In this document: positions 23,706 through 32,864 of the stretch, in pieces
How the letters are laid out: each line of letters begins with the position of its first letter
How positions within the stretch are numbered: position 1 is the stretch's first letter
Origin: Rhodococcoides corynebacterioides NBRC 14404
GTDB lineage: Bacteria > Actinomycetota > Actinomycetes > Mycobacteriales > Mycobacteriaceae
Length of the DNA: 64,000 bases
Reading direction: 5' to 3'
NCBI RefSeq assembly: GCF_001894765.1
Contig: NZ_BCWV01000002.1
Coordinates: 310,001 to 374,000, forward strand
The notes under the pieces: generated by a model
The model's database searches: none
What the model was told of the DNA's origin: nothing
What the model saw: the letters and a program-made list of their open reading frames with translations, nothing else
Position numbers and translations under genes: made by a program

Positions 23706-25331
23706 ATGGACGGCTGGCTCCTGCTTCTCGTGGTCGCGGGCGCCGTCGTCGTCGCAGGTTTCGCACGTCGGCTCGACCTCCAGGTGCCGTTGGTCCTGGT
23801 GGCGGTGGGCTCGGTCGCCTCGTTCGTCCCCGGCCTGCCGCGGCCGGCGCTCGACCCGGAACTGCTTCTGGGCGTGATCCTTCCGCCGTTGCTGTACTCG
23901 GCGGCGATCGACTTCTCCTTCGCGTCCTTCCGACGCAACCTGCGGGCGATCGTGCGGCTGGGAGTCGGACTGGTGGTGGTCACGACCGTCGCGGTCGGCT
24001 TCTTCTCGTCGTGGTTGGTGCCCGAACTCACCCTCGGCGCCGCCCTGGTTCTGGGGGCCGTGGTCGCGCCGCCCGACGCCGTGTCGGCGGTGGCCGTCGG
24101 GCGCCGACTCGGCCTCCCGCACCGCATGATGTCCATCCTGACGGGGGAGTCGCTGGTCAACGACGCCGCCGCCCTCACCCTGTTCACCATTGCGGTGGCG
24201 TCGGTGACGGGCAACCGTATCGACCTCGAACCGCCGATCCTGTTCTTCGCCTTCGAGGTGGTCGTCGGTGTCGCGGTCGGCTGGATCATCGGCGTGGCGG
24301 TCCGATTCGTCCGGCGTCACCTCGCCGACAGCGCCCTCGAGACCGTCCTCGGCATCATCGTTCCCTTCGCTGCCTACCTCGCGGCGGAGCAGCTGCACTC
24401 GTCGGGTGTGCTCGCCGTCGTCACGGCCGGTTTCGTCCTGGGGTCGGCGCGCAGTTCCGACGCGATCCCCACCCGCATCCAGGAACGCCAGGTGTGGCGG
24501 ACGCTCGACCTGGTCCTCGAGACGTTCGTGTTCTCGTACATGGGCCTGCAACTGAAGTTCGTCGTCGACGATCTGCGGCAGGAGGGACTGCCCGTCCACC
24601 ACGTCTTCCTGTACGGCCTGCTGGTGTTGCTCCTGGTCATGACGGTGCGGCCGCTCGCGCTGTTCGTCGGCACGACGCTGAGGCGAGTGGGAAATCGGAT
24701 CCGGTCGAGACCGCACTCCGAGCTGAGCTGGACGCAGACCCTGGTGTTGTCCTGGGCCGGTATGCGCGGTGTGGTCACCCTCGCCGCCGCGGCCGGTGTG
24801 CCGTTCGTGACCGCCTCGGGGGCGGATTTCCCCGGCCGCGGCGTCATCTCGGCCATCGCGTTCACCGTGGCGGTGGGGACCCTGCTGATCCAGGGCATCA
24901 CCCTGCCGATGGTCATCCGACGTCTCGACATCGCCGACCCCGCGGAGATGCGCTACGTCGACGAGCAGCGCGCGCTGGCGCGTCGCATCTCGCGACGAGC
25001 CGTCGTCGACTGCCTCGACGAGGCGCGGCGATCCCTGAAGGGCACCGACGCCGAGGGCGTGGTCGACCGCGTGCGTCGTGTCACCCTCGCCCGTCTCGAG
25101 GCCGACGAGACGGAGGACGCGCAGCAGCCCGCCGACCGGTTCTCGGCCACCAGCGCCGCATTCGATCGGTGGCGACGGACGGTGCTGGTCCGTCAACGCG
25201 AGGCGTTGCTCGACGCGCGTGATCGCGGCGAACTCGACGACGAGGTGTTGCGTACCGTGTTGGACGGGCTCGACATCGAGCAGGCCGCGACCGAGACCCG
25301 GTTGCAGCGATTCACCACCGAGAGGGGCTGA
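23706..25331 (+). CDS. CPA1-family Na+/H+ antiporter
   Basis: The product is 541 residues with about 12 membrane segments in the first 415 residues and a cytoplasmic Arg/Glu-rich tail. Signature motifs are VVAPPDAVSAVAVGRRLGLP and GESLVNDAAALTLF, containing the conserved Asn-Asp pair of CPA1 exchangers, and WAGMRGVVTLAAA late in the membrane domain. It would exchange Na+ (or K+/Li+) for protons at the plasma membrane. The lipase gene follows after 6 nt, so the two may be co-transcribed. Confidence 0.9.
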   Translation: MDGWLLLLVVAGAVVVAGFARRLDLQVPLVLVAVGSVASFVPGLPRPALDPELLLGVILPPLLYSAAIDFSFASFRRNLRAIVRLGVGLVVVTTVAVGFFSSWLVPELTLGAALVLGAVVAPPDAVSAVAVGRRLGLPHRMMSILTGESLVNDAAALTLFTIAVASVTGNRIDLEPPILFFAFEVVVGVAVGWIIGVAVRFVRRHLADSALETVLGIIVPFAAYLAAEQLHSSGVLAVVTAGFVLGSARSSDAIPTRIQERQVWRTLDLVLETFVFSYMGLQLKFVVDDLRQEGLPVHHVFLYGLLVLLLVMTVRPLALFVGTTLRRVGNRIRSRPHSELSWTQTLVLSWAGMRGVVTLAAAAGVPFVTASGADFPGRGVISAIAFTVAVGTLLIQGITLPMVIRRLDIADPAEMRYVDEQRALARRISRRAVVDCLDEARRSLKGTDAEGVVDRVRRVTLARLEADETEDAQQPADRFSATSAAFDRWRRTVLVRQREALLDARDRGELDDEVLRTVLDGLDIEQAATETRLQRFTTERG

Positions 25332-25337
25332 CGGACA

Positions 25338-26561
25338 GTGCGGTACCGCCGGACGTTCGGGACGATCGCGGCGGCCGCGGTTCTGGTGGTGTCGGGGTGT
25401 GGGACCCCCACGACGTCCTCGTCTCCCACGGGGTCGGCCGCCGGCACGACGACCGCCGTCCCCACCACCCCCGCGCCGCAGGGCGACGAGCGGGGTGCCG
25501 TCCTCTCGGACGTGGTGTTGGGACAGGTCGATCAGAGTGTCACGGCCCTCGGTGCCACTGCGCACCGCATCTCCTACCGCTCGACCTCCGGGCTCGACGG
25601 CAGCGGAGTGGAGGTCACGGGCACCGTGTTCGTGCCGGGTGGACTGCCGCCCGCGGGCGGCTGGCCGGTGGTGTCCGTGGCCCACGGCACCACCGGAGTG
25701 ACCGACGAGTGCGCACCGTCGCTGTACCCGAACCTCTTGGGCGCCATCGGCATGGTGACGCCGTTCCTCGAGCGCGGCGCGGTGGTGACCGTGAGCGACT
25801 ACCAGGGGCTCGGCAGTCCCGGTCCGCACCCGTACCTCGATGCGCCGTCCGCCGGATACGACGTCGTCGACGCGGTCCGCGCGGCTCGGAACGTGGTGCC
25901 CGGCACGGGAACCCGGTGGGCTGCGATCGGAGTCTCCCAGGGTGGCCAGGCGACGTGGGCGGCCAACGAGATGGCCGCGGACTACGGCGACGGCCTCGAG
26001 CTGGTCGGCACCGCGAACCTCTCGCCTGCCGCCGACCTCCGCGCGATCGCCCCGCCGGAGGGGCTCGGCGACCTCACACTGCCCCAGCGCGGCATCCTCC
26101 CGTTCGTGGTCGAGGGCTTCCTGGTCTCGCACCCGCAGTACCGCGACTCCGACTTCCTCTCCGGCGGTCTGCTCGCGGGGAAGGACGTCCTGCTCGCGTG
26201 CACCGGTCCGTTGGCCGCGGAGAAACTGACGGCGGTGGCCGCGATCGGTCCCGACGACGTCCGCCCGAGTTCGCCGGAGGCCTACGCCGCGATGCGAGAC
26301 TGGTTGGGGCAGAACGCGTTCCCCATGACGGGCGCCACCGCCCCGATGATGGTCCTGGTCGGCGGCCGGGACAATCTGGTCGAACCGGAGTGGACCGAGC
26401 AGGCGTCGCGCGCCGCGTGCGCCGAGGGCGACCGGCTCGATTTCCGGTTCCGTCCCGAGCAGGGGCATGCCGACGCGGCCGCGACCACGGAAGCCGTCGA
26501 GTGGGTGACCGAGCGCTTCCTCGGTGCCCCGTCGGCGAACACGTGTGATCTGCTCTCGTGA
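25338..26561 (+). CDS. Secreted lipoprotein lipase (LIP family alpha/beta hydrolase)
   Basis: The product is 407 residues. A lipoprotein signal peptide with lipobox VVSGC gives a mature N-terminal Cys near 21, followed by a Ser/Thr/Pro-rich linker. The alpha/beta hydrolase fold has nucleophile Ser in AIGVSQGGQA near 199, Asp in VLVGGRDNLVEP and His in EQGHADAA. The layout fits the secretory lipase family (PF03583). It acts outside the membrane on acylglycerols or esters. The stop overlaps the histidine kinase start as GTGA. Confidence 0.87.
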   Translation: MRYRRTFGTIAAAAVLVVSGCGTPTTSSSPTGSAAGTTTAVPTTPAPQGDERGAVLSDVVLGQVDQSVTALGATAHRISYRSTSGLDGSGVEVTGTVFVPGGLPPAGGWPVVSVAHGTTGVTDECAPSLYPNLLGAIGMVTPFLERGAVVTVSDYQGLGSPGPHPYLDAPSAGYDVVDAVRAARNVVPGTGTRWAAIGVSQGGQATWAANEMAADYGDGLELVGTANLSPAADLRAIAPPEGLGDLTLPQRGILPFVVEGFLVSHPQYRDSDFLSGGLLAGKDVLLACTGPLAAEKLTAVAAIGPDDVRPSSPEAYAAMRDWLGQNAFPMTGATAPMMVLVGGRDNLVEPEWTEQASRAACAEGDRLDFRFRPEQGHADAAATTEAVEWVTERFLGAPSANTCDLLS

Positions 26562-27712
26562 CCGCGACGACGACGGTGGTCCTCGTCGCGATCGTCGCGA
26601 TGGTGGTCGCCGCCGTCGTCGTCATCACGCGGCGGGGCACCCGGCCCCTGACCACCCCCACCGAACGGGCGGTGCATGCCGCCCTGTCGACGGCGTCGTC
26701 CGCCGCCCGCCCGCTGCGCCGCGGACTCGACGCCGACTCCGCTGCCGACGCGGCGCCCCACCTGCGCACCCTGACGGGCGCCCACGCGGTCGTCGTCGCC
26801 GGCCCGGACGGCACGGTGCTCGCGGTCAACGGGCCGGCCGACGAGGAGACCGTGGACTTTCCGACCACCGCGCGTCGGGCGATCGACACCGAACGGCGGG
26901 TGCTGGTCCGACGGGCCACCCGCTCCGTCGTCGTCCAACCGGTGCTCACCGAATCCGCCGGGGTGGTCTGCGTGCTCGGTGTGGTGACGGCGGCCGAACC
27001 GGGGCCCGGCCTGCTCGGCGTCTGCACCGAGGTGGCGCGGTACGTGGGTGAGCAGCTCGAACTGGCCGAGCTCGATGCCGGCCGTGCGCGTCTCGACCGC
27101 GCCGAGGTCCGTGCACTGCGGGCGCAGATCAGCCCGCACTTCATCTACAACGCCCTGACCACGGTGGCATCGTTCGTGCGGACCGATCCGGACCGCGCGC
27201 GCGAACTGGTACTCGAGTTCGCCGACTTCACCCGCTATTCCTTCCGCTCCGCCGGCGAGTACACGGTCCTGGCGGACGAGCTGCGCAACATCGACCGGTA
27301 CCTGACCCTCGAGCGCGCCCGCTTCGGTGATTCGCTCGATGTGACCCTGCAGATCGCGCCGGAGGTCCTGGGCGTGGTGGTGCCGTTCCTGGCTCTGCAG
27401 CCGCTGGTGGAGAACGCCGTCCGGCACGGTGTGGCCGGCCGCGGACGAGGACGCATCACGATCGTCGCGGCCGACGCCGGGACCGACGCCGCGATCAGCG
27501 TCGAGGACGACGGGGTGGGCATGGATCCCGAACTCCTGCGCTCGGGCGACCTCGGCGCCGCGGAGGGTGTGCACGTGGGGTTGTCCAACGTCGACGACCG
27601 GCTGCGCGCCGCGTTCGGCAACGACTACGGCCTGGTCGTGGAGACGGCGCCGGACGCCGGGACGAAGGTGAGCATGCGCGTTCCGAAGTTCCGTCCCGGC
27701 ATCCGGGCGTGA
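26558..27712 (+). CDS. LytS-type sensor histidine kinase
   Basis: The product is 384 residues. One N-terminal membrane segment (about 5-25) is followed by a GAF-like domain (about 60-165), then the His_kinase domain with phospho-acceptor His in RAQISPHFIYNALTT near 192 and an ATPase domain with QPLVENAVRHGVAG (N-box) and SVEDDGVGMD (G-box). It overlaps the lipase by 4 nt and the LytTR regulator follows, then two symporter modules. Control of carboxylate uptake genes is likely but inferred. Confidence 0.9.
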   Translation: MTATTTVVLVAIVAMVVAAVVVITRRGTRPLTTPTERAVHAALSTASSAARPLRRGLDADSAADAAPHLRTLTGAHAVVVAGPDGTVLAVNGPADEETVDFPTTARRAIDTERRVLVRRATRSVVVQPVLTESAGVVCVLGVVTAAEPGPGLLGVCTEVARYVGEQLELAELDAGRARLDRAEVRALRAQISPHFIYNALTTVASFVRTDPDRARELVLEFADFTRYSFRSAGEYTVLADELRNIDRYLTLERARFGDSLDVTLQIAPEVLGVVVPFLALQPLVENAVRHGVAGRGRGRITIVAADAGTDAAISVEDDGVGMDPELLRSGDLGAAEGVHVGLSNVDDRLRAAFGNDYGLVVETAPDAGTKVSMRVPKFRPGIRA

Positions 27713-27744
27713 GATCGGGGTCCACATGGCACGATCGACGCATT

Positions 27745-28536
27745 GTGACCGACCATCACGGACTTCGCCTGCTCGCCGTCGACGACGAACGGCCCGCCCT
27801 CGACGAGTTGCTGTACCTGCTGCGTCGGCACCCGTCGGTCGAGGCCGTGCAGGGTGCGTCCGACGCCACCACCGCGCTGCGCCTCCTGCGGGACGAGCCT
27901 GTCGACGCGGTGTTCCTCGACATCGACATGCCCGGTCTCGACGGGCTCGAACTGGCCGGGGTGCTGCGCAATTTCGCGACGCCCCCGGCCGTCGTGTTCG
28001 TCACCGCCCACGACGATCGGGCGGTGGCGGCGTTCGAGATCGGCGCCGTGGACTACCTGCTCAAGCCCATCCGTGACGCCCGGTTGGCCGAGGCGGTCGG
28101 CCGCATCGTCGACCGAGCGGCGTCGGCGCCCGGGCCCGCGTCGCCGCCGCCCGCCGCCGACGCGGACGACGTCATCCCGGTGGAACTGGGCGGCGTGACC
28201 ACGATGGTGCCGCGGTCGACGGTGCTGTGGGTGGAGGCCGAGGGCGATTACGCCCGATTGCACACCACGACGGGCACGCATCTGGTGCGCATCGCGCTCT
28301 CGGCGCTCGAGGCCCGCTGGGCCGATCACGGGTTTCTACGGGTGCATCGCTCCTATCTGGTCTCCGTGGCCCGCATCGGCGGAACCCGGACGGTCGGCTC
28401 CGGTGTGGTGGTCTGTCTACGCGGTCAGGGGGAGTGCCCGCCGGTCGAGTTGCCGGTCAGTCGGCGCCACACCCGGGAGCTGCGCGATCGGGTGGTGCGG
28501 GGGCCGCGTGCCGCACTCGTCGGTCGCGGGAGCTGA
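27745..28536 (+). CDS. LytTR-family response regulator
   Basis: The product is 263 residues from GTG 27745; an in-frame GTG at 27709, overlapping the kinase stop, would add 12 residues. The receiver domain has LLAVDDERPALDEL, phospho-acceptor Asp in VFLDIDMPGLDG and the conserved Lys in DYLLKPI. The C-terminal LytTR DNA-binding domain (about 150-250) has VLWVEAEGDYARLHT and GFLRVHRSYLVSV. It pairs with the LytS-type kinase just upstream. Confidence 0.92.
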   Translation: MTDHHGLRLLAVDDERPALDELLYLLRRHPSVEAVQGASDATTALRLLRDEPVDAVFLDIDMPGLDGLELAGVLRNFATPPAVVFVTAHDDRAVAAFEIGAVDYLLKPIRDARLAEAVGRIVDRAASAPGPASPPPAADADDVIPVELGGVTTMVPRSTVLWVEAEGDYARLHTTTGTHLVRIALSALEARWADHGFLRVHRSYLVSVARIGGTRTVGSGVVVCLRGQGECPPVELPVSRRHTRELRDRVVRGPRAALVGRGS

Positions 28537-28537
28537 C

Positions 28538-28903
28538 GTGCCGCCGCCGCGTGAACGCGTCGTGCTCGCCACCCGCCGCGGTGCCCGCATCGTGCGCACC
28601 CGGGTGGAGGTCGAGGAGCAGACCGCCGTCGGTGAAGCGATGGTGCGCGGGTTGATTCGTGCCCAGCTCGCGCTCGCCCTCCGCATGGCCGCGGTGGTGG
28701 TGCTGCTCGTCGGGCTGATCCCGTTGCTCTGGGTGGTCGCGCCGGCGGCGGGGACCGCGCGGCTGTGGGGTGTGGGAGTGCCCTGGTGGATCCTCGCCGT
28801 CGCGGCGTATCCCGTCCTGCTCGCGGTGGGGGTGGCGTTCGTGCGCGCGGCGGGACGCAACGAGCAGGAGTTCGCCGACCTGGTCGACGACCGGTGGCCC
28901 TGA
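28538..28903 (+). CDS. Small two-helix membrane protein preceding a symporter (DUF485-like position)
   Basis: The product is 121 residues from GTG 28538, one base after the response regulator stop. The N-terminal half is charged (VEVEEQTAVGEAMVRGLIRA) and two hydrophobic segments lie at about 48-70 and 82-104, then a short acidic tail. The arrangement of small two-helix protein then SSS symporter repeats that of the DUF485 protein and symporter at 30784-32798. Sequence similarity to DUF485 is weak, so the family is unassigned. Confidence 0.72.
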   Translation: MPPPRERVVLATRRGARIVRTRVEVEEQTAVGEAMVRGLIRAQLALALRMAAVVVLLVGLIPLLWVVAPAAGTARLWGVGVPWWILAVAAYPVLLAVGVAFVRAAGRNEQEFADLVDDRWP

Positions 28904-28904
28904 C

Positions 28905-30638
28905 GTGGTGAGCGCCGCGACCGTGGCGGCGGTGATCGCGTCGGCCGTCGCCACCGTCGGCGTCGGCGTGTACGGGGTGCGGCTCGCCCGGACGACGTCG
29001 GACTTCCTCGTCGCCTCCCGCAGCGTCGGCCCGCGATGGAATGCGGCGGCGGTGTCGGGGGAGTACCTGTCGGCGGCGTCGTTCCTCGGCGTGGCCGGGT
29101 TGATCGCGAAGTACGGTGCCGACGCGCTGTGGTACCCACTGGGTTTCACGGCCGGATACCTGGGGCTGTTGCTCTTCGTCTCGGCGCCGCTGCGTCGATC
29201 CGGTGCCTACACCGTGCCGGATTTCGCCGAGTTCCGGTTGGAGTCGCGGCGCCTGCGGACGCTGGCGATGTTGGTGGTCGCGGGCATCTGCGCGTTGTAT
29301 CTGGTCCCGCAGCTCCAGGGCGCGGGTCTGACGCTGAACATCCTTCTGGGCGTGCCGAGTTGGGTGGGGGCGGCTGCGATCGGCCTGATCGTCATCGCCA
29401 ACGTCGTCGGCGGCGGCATGCGGTCGGTGACGTTCGTGCAGGCGTTCCAGTACTGGCTCAAGCTCACCGCGGTCGCCGTTCCGGCGCTGGTCCTCGCGGT
29501 CCACTTCGTGGGGGACGCGCGCGAGATGGGCACGCCCGCACCGCCGTCCGTGGAGACGGCCACGACGGTCGAGATCAGTACCGACGTGGTGGTGCAGGTG
29601 CAGGCGGACCTTCCCGTCGTGGTGCGGGGGACCGTGGACGACGCGGCGGTCGACGGCCCGCTCACCCTGACGGCGGGAGACCACACGCTGGCGACGGGCA
29701 CGTCACTGGAACTGCCGGCGGGGTCACCCGTTCCGGTGGTGGCGGGCGCACCCGTCGAGGGATCGGACTGGATGGCGCCGGGCAACGGCTTCGGCGGGCC
29801 GTTCCCGCTGTATCAGGTCTACTCGCTCATCCTCGCGACGTTCCTCGGCACGATGGGTCTGCCGCACGTGCTGGTGCGCTTCTACACCAACCCCGACGGC
29901 CCCGCGGCGCGGCGGACGGCCCTCACCGTCGTCGGGTTGCTCTCGCTCTTCTATCTCTTTCCGACACTGCTCGGCGTGTTCTCGCGCCTCTACGTCCCCC
30001 AACTCCTCATCACCGGTGCCTCCGACGCCGCCGTGCTGCTCCTGCCGTCCGCCGCGATCGGGGGAGCGGTCGGGACGGCGCTGGCCGCGCTGGTGGCGGC
30101 GGGGGCGATGGCGGCGTTCCTGTCGACGTCGTCGGGCCTGTTGGTGACCATCGCCGGCGTGCTCAGCACCGACGTGCTCCGGGGGCGGGTGCGGGATTTC
30201 CGGATCGCGGCGATCGTGGCGGGGGCGGGGCCGCTCGCCCTGTCGGTGGGACTGGTGACGCTGGACCTGTCCCGCACCGTCGGGCTCGTCTTCGCGGTGG
30301 CGGCCTCGACGCTCTGCCCACTGCTGGTGCTCGGCATCTGGTGGCGGGGACTGACGCCCGCAGGCGCCGCGGCCGGGCTGGTGGTGGGCGGGCTGCTCTC
30401 GACGGGAGCGGCCACGGTCGCGGTGCTCGGCGGGGTGCCGGACACCGTGCTGGGAGGCTGGGCACGGGCCGTCGTGGACTATCCCGCGGCGGTCAGCGTG
30501 CCCACGGCGTTCGCGGTGATGGTGGCGGTGTCGGTGCTGACGCGACGAACCGTGCCGGCCGGGATCGGTCGCATCATGTCCGCCATGCACGCACCCGAGC
30601 GGCTCGGGCTGGGCGAGGAACGACTGCGCGGACGGTGA
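28905..30638 (+). CDS. Sodium:solute symporter, cation/acetate type, with periplasmic insertion
   Basis: The product is 577 residues; start GTG 28905 or the adjacent GTG 28908. SSS family signatures are present: SGEYLSAASFLGVAGLIAKY, VPQLQGAGLTLN and GTMGLPHVLVRFYTNP. About 13 membrane segments are expected. Residues about 205-292, between two membrane segments, are a Thr/Val-rich beta-like insertion (VETATTVEISTDVVV, VVRGTVDDAAVDGPL) far longer than the matching loop of the second symporter here. It likely moves a monocarboxylate with Na+ or H+. It follows the two-component system in the same operon. Confidence 0.87.
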   Translation: MVSAATVAAVIASAVATVGVGVYGVRLARTTSDFLVASRSVGPRWNAAAVSGEYLSAASFLGVAGLIAKYGADALWYPLGFTAGYLGLLLFVSAPLRRSGAYTVPDFAEFRLESRRLRTLAMLVVAGICALYLVPQLQGAGLTLNILLGVPSWVGAAAIGLIVIANVVGGGMRSVTFVQAFQYWLKLTAVAVPALVLAVHFVGDAREMGTPAPPSVETATTVEISTDVVVQVQADLPVVVRGTVDDAAVDGPLTLTAGDHTLATGTSLELPAGSPVPVVAGAPVEGSDWMAPGNGFGGPFPLYQVYSLILATFLGTMGLPHVLVRFYTNPDGPAARRTALTVVGLLSLFYLFPTLLGVFSRLYVPQLLITGASDAAVLLLPSAAIGGAVGTALAALVAAGAMAAFLSTSSGLLVTIAGVLSTDVLRGRVRDFRIAAIVAGAGPLALSVGLVTLDLSRTVGLVFAVAASTLCPLLVLGIWWRGLTPAGAAAGLVVGGLLSTGAATVAVLGGVPDTVLGGWARAVVDYPAAVSVPTAFAVMVAVSVLTRRTVPAGIGRIMSAMHAPERLGLGEERLRGR

Positions 30639-30718
30639 GGATCGCCGACCGTTCGTCGTCGGTCGACGACCGCTCGGCGCACCGCCTCGCCCTTCGGCGT
30701 GTGACAGCGGCCACGCCC

Positions 30719-30748
30719 TTGTTCGTGTGACGACGGTCTCACTAGGTT
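30719..30748 (+). promoter_or_regulatory. Promoter of the DUF485-ActP operon
   Basis: TTGTTC (30719-30724) and TAGGTT (30743-30748) are spaced by 18 nt in the 145-bp gap after the first symporter. A ribosome site AGGAG (30774-30778) lies 5 nt before the GTG at 30784, so this mRNA has a leader. Confidence 0.45.
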
Positions 30749-30783
30749 CTGCGCAGTAGCTTTCCTCACCCGTAGGAGTCCCC

Positions 30784-31146
30784 GTGACAACCGCCAATGC
30801 CCGACCCGGCGCGACGCCCGAGCGTCGCACCCCCACCCCGCAGGACTTCGTCGAGATGCAGAACTCCCCGGAGTTCCAGCAGCTGCGGAAGCGTCTGCGC
30901 GGCTTCGTCTTCCCGATGGCCGCGTTCTTCCTCGTCTGGTACCTCGCCTACGTTCTCCTCGGCGCCTACGCGCACGACTTCATGGCGACCAAGGTCTTCG
31001 GCAACGTCAACGTCGGACTGCTGCTCGGTCTGGCCCAGTTCGTCACCACCTTCGTGATCACCGGCATCTACGTCCGCTTCGCGAACCGTGAAATCGATCC
31101 CAAGGCGGCCGCCATCCGCGCCGAACTCGAAGGAACCCCCCAGTGA
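30784..31146 (+). CDS. DUF485 family membrane protein
   Basis: The product is 120 residues. The DUF485 opening DFVEMQNSPEFQQLRKRLRG is followed by two membrane segments at about 45-65 and 82-103 with FPMAAFFLVWYLAYVLLGAY. Such proteins accompany acetate/pyruvate symporters (MctB with MctC, YjcH with ActP) and are thought to be accessory subunits. The stop overlaps the symporter start by 4 nt. Confidence 0.92.
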   Translation: MTTANARPGATPERRTPTPQDFVEMQNSPEFQQLRKRLRGFVFPMAAFFLVWYLAYVLLGAYAHDFMATKVFGNVNVGLLLGLAQFVTTFVITGIYVRFANREIDPKAAAIRAELEGTPQ

Positions 31147-32798
31147 CACTCTCCGATCGCGTGAGCCTGCTCGCGCAGGCGCCGGCCGCCGAGACCGTCG
31201 GCAGCCCCCTGGTCAACATCTCGATCTTCTCGGTCTTCGTGATCGTCACCATGGTGGTGGTCATCCGGGCCAGTAAGAAGAACTCCACCTCCGCCGAGTT
31301 CTTCACCGCCGGTGGCGGATTCTCCGGTCCGCAGAACGGCGTCGCCATCGCCGGTGACTACCTGTCGGCAGCGAGCTTCCTCGGTATCGCGGGAGCCATC
31401 GCCGTCTACGGCTACGACGGCTTCCTCTACTCGATCGGCTTCCTCGTCGCGTGGCTGGTGGCCCTGCTGCTCGTCGCCGAGATGCTCCGCAACACCGGCC
31501 GCTTCACCATGGCCGACGTGCTCAGCTTCCGTCTGAAGCAGGGTCCCGTCCGCACCGCGGCGGCCCTGTCGACGCTGACCGTGTCGCTGTTCTACCTGCT
31601 GGCCCAGATGGCCGGCGCCGGCGGTCTGGTCGCGCTGCTGCTCGACATCTCCGACCGCACCGGACAGTCCATCGTCATCGCCGTCGTCGGCGTGCTCATG
31701 ATCGTCTACGTCCTGGTCGGCGGCATGAAGGGCACCACCTGGGTGCAGATCATCAAGGCCGCGCTGCTCATCACCGGCGCCGGCTTGATGACGATCCTGG
31801 TGCTCGCCAAGTTCGGCTTCAACATCTCCACCATCATCGGCAGTGCGCAGGACATGGTGTCCGGCTCCGCCAGCGAGGCCGTCGCCGCCCGCGACGTCGC
31901 CGCTCCCGGCGCCCAGTACGGCGGGTCCGAGACCTCCAAGCTGAACTTCATCTCCCTCGGCCTGGCGCTGGTGCTCGGCACCGCGGGTCTGCCGCACGTG
32001 CTCATGCGCTTCTACACCGTGCCCACGGCCAAGGAAGCTCGCCGCAGCGTCGTCTGGGCCATCGCGCTCATCGGTGCGTTCTACCTGTTCACGCTGGTGC
32101 TCGGCTACGGCGCCGCGGCCATCGTCGGCCCGGATCGCATCCTCGCCGCGGCCGGTGGACAGAACTCGGCGGCACCGCTGCTCGCGTTCGAGCTCGGCGG
32201 CGTGATCCTGCTCGGTGTCATCTCGGCGGTGGCGTTCGCGACCATCCTCGCCGTGGTCGCCGGCCTCACCATCACCGCGTCGGCGTCGTTCGCGCACGAC
32301 ATCTACGCCAGCGTCATCAAGAAGGGCGAGGTCGACGACCGCAAGCAGGTCCAGGTCTCGCGCATCACCGCGGTGGTGATCGGTCTGCTCGCCATCGGCC
32401 TGGGCATCCTGGCCAACGGACAGAACATCGCGTTCCTCGTCGCCCTGGCCTTCGCGGTCGCGGCAGCGGCGAACCTGCCGACCATCCTGTACTCGCTCTT
32501 CTGGCGACGCTTCACCACCCGCGGCGCCCTGTGGAGCATGTACGGCGGCCTGATCTCGACGATCGTGCTCATCATCTTCTCGCCGGCGGTGTCCGGCTCG
32601 AAGACGGCCATGATCCCCGGCTCGGACTTCGCGTGGTTCCCGCTGTCCAACCCCGGCATCGTCTCGATCCCGCTCGCGTTCCTGCTCGGTGCCATCGGCA
32701 CGCTGACGAGCAAGGACAACGAGAGCAAGGAGAAGGCCGCCGAGATGGAGGTCCGCTCGTTCACGGGTGTCGGTGTGGAGAAGGTCGTGTCGCACTGA
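31143..32798 (+). CDS. actP: Cation/acetate (monocarboxylate) symporter
   Basis: The product is 551 residues with about 13 membrane segments. SSS motifs are AGDYLSAASFLGIAGAIAVY, LAQMAGAGGLVALLL and GTAGLPHVLMRFYTVPTAKE, as in ActP/MctC. It transports acetate and similar short carboxylates with a cation. Translation is coupled to the DUF485 gene (GTGA overlap). It is the more conventional of the two symporters in the window; control by the LytS/LytTR pair upstream is possible. Confidence 0.92.
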   Translation: MTLSDRVSLLAQAPAAETVGSPLVNISIFSVFVIVTMVVVIRASKKNSTSAEFFTAGGGFSGPQNGVAIAGDYLSAASFLGIAGAIAVYGYDGFLYSIGFLVAWLVALLLVAEMLRNTGRFTMADVLSFRLKQGPVRTAAALSTLTVSLFYLLAQMAGAGGLVALLLDISDRTGQSIVIAVVGVLMIVYVLVGGMKGTTWVQIIKAALLITGAGLMTILVLAKFGFNISTIIGSAQDMVSGSASEAVAARDVAAPGAQYGGSETSKLNFISLGLALVLGTAGLPHVLMRFYTVPTAKEARRSVVWAIALIGAFYLFTLVLGYGAAAIVGPDRILAAAGGQNSAAPLLAFELGGVILLGVISAVAFATILAVVAGLTITASASFAHDIYASVIKKGEVDDRKQVQVSRITAVVIGLLAIGLGILANGQNIAFLVALAFAVAAAANLPTILYSLFWRRFTTRGALWSMYGGLISTIVLIIFSPAVSGSKTAMIPGSDFAWFPLSNPGIVSIPLAFLLGAIGTLTSKDNESKEKAAEMEVRSFTGVGVEKVVSH

Positions 32799-32851
32799 TC
32801 TGACATTCGAGAGGGTTCACGACGCGGGCCACCGCGAGTTCGTTCACCGGC

Positions 32852-32857
32852 TAGTGT
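32852..32857 (+). promoter_or_regulatory. Leaderless -10 element for the SRPBCC gene
   Basis: TAGTGT lies 7 nt before the GTG at 32865, with no ribosome site between. Confidence 0.4.
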
Positions 32858-32864
32858 TGCGGCC

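Noticed and set aside
23679-26468. 929-codon minus-strand frame opposite the antiporter and lipase
   Set aside because: Low-complexity Arg/Glu/Asp/His product typical of antisense frames; both plus-strand genes have catalytic or transport signatures.
31068-32795. 575-codon minus-strand frame opposite actP
   Set aside because: Highly charged shadow of a membrane protein gene; no start context or homology pattern.
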